DNA from: Schistosoma mansoni
Lineage: Eukaryota; Platyhelminthes; Trematoda; Strigeidida; Schistosomatidae
NCBI RefSeq assembly: GCF_000237925.1
Contig: NW_017386025.1
Coordinates: 3,282,215 to 3,346,214 of the forward strand
Length of the DNA: 64,000 nucleotides
Reading direction: 5' to 3'
Below the pieces are notes generated by a model. It made no database searches. It worked only from the letters and a program-made list of their open reading frames with translations, and was not told where the DNA came from. Shown here piece by piece: positions 56,961-64,000 of this stretch; position 1 is the first letter of the stretch, and every line of letters starts with the position of its first letter. The position numbers and the translations under genes are program-made.

Positions 56961-59445
56961 GGCTATCGAAAGGATAGTCAGAATTTGTTAGAATGGCTAA
57001 GATCTCTTCTGGGTCAATGACCTCCAGAATATATTCTACCAATTCGATTTTTTGCATGACCTTTCCCCTGTGATCTGTCGTTACGTGTTTTAGTCCGCCA
57101 TCAGTTTCGCTTGAGTTGCCTGTTCTGTCACAATTATCAAGTCATCTGTAATTCCGTCTTGAGCATGATTGACTGTGTTCAGTTCCGCAGAGAACTGACC
57201 GTATTAGAGAAGGTCGATTGTTTTCGTTCCTGAATCCGTAACATTATAGGCCGTATTGAACCCCAATAAAAAAAACAACACGGATTCCATTGTCATTCAT
57301 ACACGTATAGCCTAATGATAAAACACAGTTTTCATTATTATTCACGCCCTCATGCTTCTGACTCCTCACATCCGGTTTCGGAGTATCTTTGCTGCCGAAT
57401 TTGCATGAATTTTTCACAAATTTCCTCATTCCTTGTTAGTTTTTATTTCAAATGGATAGACAAAATCACTGATCCTCTGAATGCTGCTCAAGTATGGCCG
57501 ACTCTAAAAAGCTCATACTACCCTAAATCATTCTGAGGTCTTTCAAATTCATGTTCTACTAGTTTAGAAAATTTTTAATTGGCATTCAATTTCTTTTATT
57601 TTCCTAATTACCCATCGTCTTACAGAGTTTTCGAACCTAAAGTCTTCTTTCAGAATATTCGGTCAGCTATCTTTCTTTAATATATCTAGATTACGTATCA
57701 TACAACCACTATCTTATAATTTAAATCTTTAGTTTACCTCATGGCAGTGTGATGTACTAGTTGGATATCTTACCGATAGCACAAAATATTATGCTATCTG
57801 AATTGCTTGTCACGTGGAACCGATAGAGACAGTGTGTTCGCACAAGGAATGGAACACAGGGCATAGATTAAAGCAGTACCCAAACATAACACAAGCGTAG
57901 TAGAACTTAACACCACAAGAGGAGGGAAGGTGGAGTTCTTGACCAGCGAACGTAATAATGGAGAAAATCTCAGTTTGTCCATTTCTGTAGGGTAGAAAAT
58001 TTTAATAAATTACGACTCTTTGTAGTCTAGAGGGTTGTAATTAGCCTGTGGTATCGATATTAATTTCCTATGCCAAATACCTCTTTGACTCATGTTTTTA
58101 ATCCTGAATTAGTTTTGTAAGATTATAGTCTATTTTGATATCAGTACATTTATCTTTGCCACTATAATAGACCTGATTCCGATATTGTATATATGTCATG
58201 ATGTGACTATCTAATCTATAATGTCTTACGTACAAGTCACATCTTTCTCAGCACTGACTCGTCGTATTGTGACAATCAACAATATGATTATTAATACTTC
58301 TGAATAACACATTTGGAATGGGGATGGAATAATATATTTAATGTAAATAGTAATAAGTTGCCTACAAAGACCATACCTGCAAGGCCAAGCTATGCTATCT
58401 CGAAGGATTGTTCTTGCGTCCAGAATTACCAACCTCCTCAAAGTTTTATATACTGAATATCAATCTCCTCAGTAATCTTATGTTCCGCTTTGAAAGTTGC
58501 GTGGTTGAGAGCCAATACCACTACAGTTTCACTTCCCGCCGAGAAATCTTAGTGCAAGCTAAACTGGGCAAATATGCCAAATAGAAGTTCACTCGTGACT
58601 CTATAGAAGTCATAATAATCAGAACGATTTAGAATATTTGCCATGAAAATAATCCATTTGTGTATCGACCTACAGACTAAATGCACACTTAGATAAAAAA
58701 GGAGTATCTATTAATAGGATATCTCAACTAAGTATTGTGTTCCAATACAACTCAAAGTGCAGTTTGTAACACTTGTTGATCATCGGAAAAGTCGCAAATG
58801 ACCTCAGTTATTCAATCTATTCATCCGGTGATGGTTGTGTTTTAATACATCGAGGTGACGGGGGCACTTCATTCTTGGAGAATGTCGTCAACTTTGGGCG
58901 TTTCAGCCCTTGTTGGTAGTGGTAAGTCCCCAAGAATCCGTTATTAATAGACTGATTACTGAATCATACTCTGGTTACACTACTCTTAAGTTCACATATC
59001 ACTCACGGTCTACTTATTTTACTTAACTATTCCACTTATGTGAAAATGATTCAAGTAACTCATCTTTACTATTGGGCTAAATTAGAAGCATGTATCATGC
59101 CTTTTGCCGTACGTTTCTTTTTGCTTCTCTTCAAAGGTGTTATTTCCCACACTTCAAATTTTAATCCAAATATCGTTAATCAATTCATGGAAGTCAGTGG
59201 TTCTTGAATCAGTTTTTTTGTCAGAAAAACGAATTAAAACAGTTCATCATCCTTGCTCTTCACTCTTTTTGTGTCTGGTTCAAAGAAACAGCAGCACCGG
59301 GTTTTGTTCTCTGTCTGACCCTCAGTTCTCCGGATACCACTGAGAACTACAGCGTGGTCTCATTGTTTTCTTGGTAATGCCACCATAAACTGTCTATTTA
59401 ATATACACTTTAATCCCGAGCCATAATGACCTAGCTCATGTTATT
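56961..59445. other. No recognisable gene
   Basis: Upstream flank of the MORN2-like gene on the minus strand. Short open frames (57244-57429 -, 57315-57536 +, 57794-57982 -, 58226-58441 -, 59104-59343 +) lack domains and clear splice context. Promoter elements were not identified. Confidence 0.35.
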
Positions 59446-59920
59446 CACGAAATGACTACAAAACATGTCTTGTAGGATATCCTCAGTGTCCCGTTTTCGT
59501 GTTAATCTGAGCAACCTCTAGTACTGCTAAAATATGACTTCAGTTTAACTTTATCAACAAGCGGTGTTGAATCAACATCGTCTCGTAAAGAATTCCGACG
59601 ATTGACGGTTCAGTCTAAAAGACAAAACTGCGAATGTAAACTATTTGATCTAGATCTTTAAACTTCCGAGGATAGTCTCTCAGATGAGTTGCAGATGGAA
59701 GAAAAAGACAAGGCATATTAACCCAAGAATCATCGCTCATTGTATAATAATCCAATGTTAAAACAAGACAAGGTGGTGCAAATGTGTTGAGGTGTTTCAG
59801 TCTATCTTCACAAGATAAAATGGGAAGACCTTACTGTTACCTGTGTATTTAAGATCACCGGTCACTGTGACTTTGGGATCTTCATAATCTGACTTTAATC
59901 AGAAGCATCCTATTTGTTGT
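59446..59920. repeat. Long inverted repeat, right arm
   Basis: Partner of 54333-54836; 475 bp, shorter by a 29-bp deletion. Confidence 0.92.
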
Positions 59921-60384
59921 ACTAATAACGTGTGTCAACTTGGGCCGATGCATAAATGTGCCTGGTCTTACGTTGTGACTGGCTGACTGACTGTGATAGA
60001 GTAACAGATAGTCGCGTATCTGAACCACACATTGTTCCGTCAAGATCTCGTCGTTCCACGCGTTAAAATATTCTTATTATAACCAGTAACTACGTTTGTA
60101 ATCTATTGTAATAAATGTAGGAGCTGTTGATATATTTGTAAATATTAAACCCTTCGTTTATCCTCACTGTGGGAAATTAAGTATCGAAATGTGCTTATAC
60201 GTATTCAATAGATTTTTTCTGTTTTAATCATTGTTCTTATGGTTCGTTGCTTATTTCACTGATCCTTGTTTTAAATAGGATCTAGTTGTTTTAGAACAAG
60301 TTCTTACATATCCATCACGTTTTGAATCTACTCTATGTATGTGTGAAGGCTTAATAAAACCACCTTATTCATTCGAAAGTTTCT
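59921..60384. other. No recognisable feature
   Basis: Separates the inverted-repeat arm and a LINE. Nothing identified. Confidence 0.35.
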
Positions 60385-61127
60385 ACTTACGCATGTTACA
60401 TCTAGTGGAGAAGTGTAGGCCGCTATAGGAAATCTGAAGTGTGGGAGAGCAGCAGGCCCTGATAGGTTTACCCCTGAGATTGTTAAGGATGGCGGTCCAG
60501 TACTAGCAGCGCGATTGACTGAGGTCTTAGGTAGAATCTGGGAACTAGACGTAATTCCATCTGACTGGTCCCAATCACTGATTGTGCTAGTCTATAAGAA
60601 AGGACAAAAGTCCTCTTGTGACAATCACAGAGGGATCAGTTTGACTAATATGGTGTCTGAAATATTAGCTTCGATAATACTTCGATGCCTAACTAAAGCT
60701 CGTGAAGAGCAGACTAGAGAAAACCAGGCTGGTTTTCGACCTGGACGTAGTTGCATAGACACATATTCAGACGCCCCACAATCGTAGTAATTCTCGACGT
60801 TAAGGCGGTATTTGACTCCGTTGATCGTGAGGTTTTATGGCAGTGTTTGTCACTGAAAGGAGTACCAAAGAAGTACATTAACCTTATATAGGCTCTCTAC
60901 TCGAACACAACTGGCCGAGTTAGAGCTTATGGTGAAATATCATCAGAATTGATTACCTCAAGTGGTATTCGTCAGGGCTGTCCACTCTCCCCATTCTTGT
61001 TTAACTTTGTCGTAGACATGCCTTTAGAAATAACACTTTTTTATCTCAATCTAGAGGGGTTGAACTTCTACCAAGATATTCACTTGTTGACTTAGAATAT
61101 GCCGATGACTGTTCTATTTGGTGAAGA
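60385..61127 (+). mobile_element. Second LINE family, RT fragment
   Basis: Well-preserved RT: NLKCGRAAGPDRFTPEIVKD (60430), IPSDWSQSLIVLVYKKGQKS (60555), NHRGISLTNMVSEILASIIL (60625), ENQAGFRPGRSC (60720), VVILDVKAVFDSVDREVLW (60784, motif A), SSGIRQGCPLSPFLFNFVVD (60960, motif B) and EYADD-like NMPMT in another frame at 61097-61109 (ADD). Two or three frame breaks. It differs from the RTE-like family elsewhere in the window and stops where the minus-strand RTE begins. Confidence 0.85.
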
Positions 61128-62025
61128 CTCTGTATAGCACTGGATAATACTCATTATAATTCCCTCCCTCTGTCTTGGAGGATGCGTAGATGACCCTGTA
61201 TCCATGAGATTCCCATCCTATAAACGCGTCACGTGCTTCTTTGGACAGTTTTGGAGCAACTCGCTGCGTGTGTAGAGCATTTCTTGCGAGATCAGAGTAT
61301 AGCAGCATCTATCTCGAATCTAACCTTTTCTGTCCAGCTTGAATCCTGTTAGCGGGACATAGATTGGATTAAAGCATGTTTCATGCATGATGGTGTTGCT
61401 GCGCGCTGATTGGCTAATTCTAAACCGATCAGCCCGGGCAAATTATTGGAGAAAAATCTAGAAGCTTCTTATGTATATACTATAAATATATGAACGTTAT
61501 TCAAATCAGTGATTGTTGTTCACTTACTATTGTTATTTTGAATACAATTTCATTCCTGTTCAACGTGTTCTGATTTTGGGGTCTTGTTGAGTGTCATTGT
61601 ATAAGAATACTAAGCAATAGGAATAGCTGGGTCGTTTATTAGCAAATTACAATTATAACAAATCCATTGGGTTTCACTGATTCCGAGAACCACCAAGTTG
61701 TGTTCTCTCATTTCCGTAGCTATTTGCTTAGCCCTACCGGTCTCCCACATTGTCCAGACATTCCGTGTACCTATGTGAATTGCTGTTCTGGTTGTTAAAA
61801 GAGGTATCGACCTAGTGACTTCCGAAGAATCTCAACTTTTACCAATAGACGTCATAATTCTTCTGAATCAAGATCCTTCAATTCTCAGGTCAGGTTTTGA
61901 ATGACTTAAATTATATGTGGTTAGTGTTCTGTTAGCAAGGTTGTTTTCTACGAGATGGGGTTGCTTACCTTTTGTCCAACCGTCCTTTATCTGAGTTGGG
62001 GACAAGCAGTAACCCTAGTTAGCTA
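61128..62025 (-). mobile_element. RTE-like LINE 5' part, split by a solo LTR
   Basis: Minus strand from about 62025: 5' region, a frame with HIGTRNVWTMWETGRAKQIA (61745) and LGISETQWI (61675), then the LTR insertion, then AGQKRLDSR, MLLYSDLARN (61310), LSKEARDAFIGWESHGYRVI (61240) and the start of the NIIQCY block at 61140. Endonuclease only. Confidence 0.82.
61347..61660 (+). mobile_element. Solo LTR with 5-bp target duplication
   Basis: 314 bp, starts TGTTAGCGG, ends TTATAACA, flanked by AATCC at 61342-61346 and 61661-61665. Removing the LTR and one AATCC restores the LINE frame around ISETQWI-QAGQKR. A TATA-like CTATAAATATA lies near 61482. It belongs to the family of 12657-12963. Confidence 0.9.
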
Positions 62026-62539
62026 TGGAACTTTTTTTCATGGAACGGACGTAGTGGTATTTTGATTTTGCGTGAATTTACTAAAAAATATACTCATATT
62101 TCAAGCTTTTTATTTGGACTCATCTAGTTTCACTGCAAATACCCTTCCGCTAGTATATTTTGGTTTTCGTTTCCAAAAGGTCGTACGTTACTGAAGGATT
62201 TGGGTTGGAGGGACGATTTATTGCTATTATAAGATGCTGATAATATGCAATCGTGTTAGTGCGATCGTAAACCCTATAGTGTTTTTGTATTCACTTCACA
62301 TCTATAAAGTGGAGGTCTTTATCTTGCCCACCTGGGTTTACATCTAGTTTGATTGTAGAAAATGAAATTACCGGACAAGGCGACTAAATTCTGAACAACT
62401 GTACTATTCCTTAATGGTTGTTTTCCCTAAACACAGTTGATATTTAATAATTTATCTATCGCATAGCAATCAAATAATTATATATGTATTTTTTCATATG
62501 ATTCTTATACTAATCGATAGAGGTTTTTTCATTTTTCAG
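62026..62539. other. Upstream intron of the LIM gene, no recognisable feature
   Basis: AT-rich; ends in the polypyrimidine tract and acceptor TTTTTTCATTTTTCAG. Confidence 0.4.
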
Positions 62540-62876
62540 CAGATCCGAATTCTTACTTTCCTGGTCTGTTAAGACACCATAGTTCTGATTGTGTTACAGA
62601 AAGAGTCAGTTATCGGGAGACTCCTTACAACTCAGTAAATGTTTCATCCACTCTTGATGTGTCACATAGTCCATTAATTTCTCATCCATCTTCTAAAGAT
62701 ACCCTTCCTACTTGTGCTGGATGCAGACAAAACATCACAGATCAATATCTTTATCGTATTCAAGGTTTAGCTTGGCACGAATCGTGCGCTATCTGTTCGG
62801 TTTGTTCAGTTGAACTCGTAGAAGTATGTTTTATCGTCAACAAAAATGAACTGTTGTGTCACCGAGACTATGATCG
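62540..62876 (+). CDS. LIM-domain exon, probable LIM-homeodomain transcription factor
   Basis: Internal exon after TTTTTCATTTTTCAG, ending GATCG|GTAAGT (phase 2), open throughout with no in-frame ATG. It encodes about 55 residues of Ser/Asn-rich leader and one complete LIM domain: CAGC (two Cys), WHESC (His and Cys), CSVC (two Cys) and CHRD (Cys and Asp), with ITDQYLYRIQGLAWHESC. LIM domains are double zinc fingers for protein binding. The spacing and the TDQYLYR...WHE pattern resemble the first LIM domain of LIM-homeodomain factors (Lmx/Lhx), nuclear regulators of neural development. The second LIM and homeobox would lie beyond the window. Which family member it is remains open; LMO or other LIM proteins are not excluded. 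Confidence 0.78.
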
Positions 62877-62999
62877 GTAAGTTGATCCATTACTGATCTT
62901 GACCGTTTTGTGCAAAATTTTGTAACTTTACTATTTTTTTAACACGGTAAAAATAAATAGTAAGTGAAATCATTCTCCAGGTACTTTAGTGTAAGTCAC

Positions 63000-63122
63000 A
63001 CTTGAAGTGTGAGGGATCATGATACTGCCCGGTTATCTGAATCAAAGTATTTGGAGCGAGGTTCGAACCTAGAACTTATTGACTGGAAGTCGGACGCCTT
63101 AACCACTAAGTCATCGCTTAAT
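63000..63122 (-). repeat. tRNA-derived SINE-like sequence
   Basis: Minus strand contains TGACTTAGTGGTT (A-box-like, 63113-63101) and GGTTCGAACCTC (B box, 63069-63058), with outer AGCGA/TCGCT pairing, but no convincing anticodon arm. It is a tRNA-like pol III head rather than a tRNA gene. Confidence 0.6.
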
Positions 63123-64000
63123 TGAATAAAGAATAAAGGTAATTCGGAAAACAGGATTTTCCTTTCGAAGGTATCATTTACTACGCATGTACAGTCATTA
63201 TTATGATGACTTAATAAATATATGAGTCTATAAAAGAATACAAAGTGATTACATCATAGATTCCGGAGGTCTTAGATGCCAAAGGATGGGTATGTAATAA
63301 TCTAGGGGCTACAGAAGAATAGGTGAGTAAAGATAATTTACTACTCAAAAATATCGAAGAAAATCTATTTCAGCTGAATTACTTTTATTCTTTATTCAAT
63401 GACAATGAATTTCCTTTGTTACATGTCAATCAAGTTAAGAGAATGTCTGTAAAATATTAAAGAATTCATTCTTTGAAATCTTTAATAGAGGTTTTTAATT
63501 ATATTTAGTTGTAATCGTGATTATTATACGCATGCGGACTGAAATCTAACCATCTTTTAATAAATCATTGATAATGTTTAGCGTTAAAATAATCTGATAC
63601 AAGATAATTCATAACACTCCATACTTTTATTATTTTGTAAACTGTAATCTCGGTTCTTCATGATCATGTACCTGGATAGACAGTATACTTTATCATATGT
63701 TTGTTTATATTTATTACAGTTAACTAGCTAGTGCATTTTTTTTAAAATATTATGTTTTCAGCTCACTGGACATTTACCGAAAAGCGTAATTTCATAGTTA
63801 CTAGTCCAACATTTTCATCAGATAAATATGTATATTATGTATCTAAAATATGTTAGGGCCTATTATTCTACGGTTTTAATTAAAGTTAACTGAATATTTA
63901 AAGTTTGCAAAAAATTCTTTAATGATATATAGATTTTATGGAATTCAGATTTAGATTACTTCTAAACGTGAAGTTTTCTTTGTTTATTACCAGGCTTTGA
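63123..64000. other. Intron of the LIM gene, no recognisable feature
   Basis: AT-rich. The window ends at TTTATTACCAGGCTTTGA, which has an acceptor-like CAG, but in the phase needed after the LIM exon it would meet TGA, so I do not call an exon. Confidence 0.35.

Noticed and set aside
63984-64000. Acceptor-like CCAG and following bases as the next LIM exon
   Set aside because: In the phase required after 62876 the sequence reads into TGA.

Overview
The window is AT-rich eukaryotic DNA, most probably from a blood fluke (genus Schistosoma). The evidence is the repeat content: SINE-like repeats with an RNA polymerase III A/B box head and a hammerhead-ribozyme tail (the published schistosome SM-alpha type), Penelope-like elements with a GIY-YIG domain, CR1-like and RTE-like LINEs, and BEL/Pao and LTR elements, together with small exons in long introns and a candidate 39-nt micro-intron. 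The species cannot be fixed from the sequence alone. Two runs of N (28543-28971 and 31453-31652) are assembly gaps.

Host genes are sparse, and I rebuilt most of them from splice signals and reading phase. On the + strand are TTC19 (mitochondrial complex III factor; two exons, 11152-14696), a small unrecognised three-exon gene (20255-23126), a possible terminal exon (36432-36583) and a LIM-domain exon of a LIM-homeodomain-like gene (62540-62876). On the - strand are a MORN2-like MORN-repeat gene (55287 to 45568) and, 148 nt after its stop codon, a coiled-coil gene of at least nine exons (45419 to 25530). The first recognised exon of that gene lacks an in-frame ATG, which would fit a start codon supplied by the flatworm spliced leader.

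Layout: 1-5.7 kb is a pile of LINE, BEL/Pao and CR1 remnants. 6.36-9.37 kb is an LTR element with 356-bp LTRs and a 4-bp target duplication. 9.8-16.7 kb holds TTC19 and three copies of one dispersed repeat. 17.4-24.6 kb holds Penelope-like and RTE elements around the small gene. 25.5-55.3 kb is the minus-strand gene pair, with introns packed with hammerhead SINEs, TIR elements, PLE and RTE pieces and a 739-bp exon-bearing duplication beside the gaps. 54.3-60 kb contains the two arms of a roughly 0.5-kb, near-identical inverted repeat. 60.4-62 kb is two LINEs, one split by a solo LTR with a 5-bp target duplication. The LIM exon follows.

The most unusual theme is the number of hammerhead-ribozyme relatives: an SM-alpha type, a second type with core CTGAGGAG and a GGCCGTC cleavage arm, and a Penelope-tail type. 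The SINE copies nearly all carry core-breaking changes. All alignments were made by eye; identities and family names were not checked against databases.
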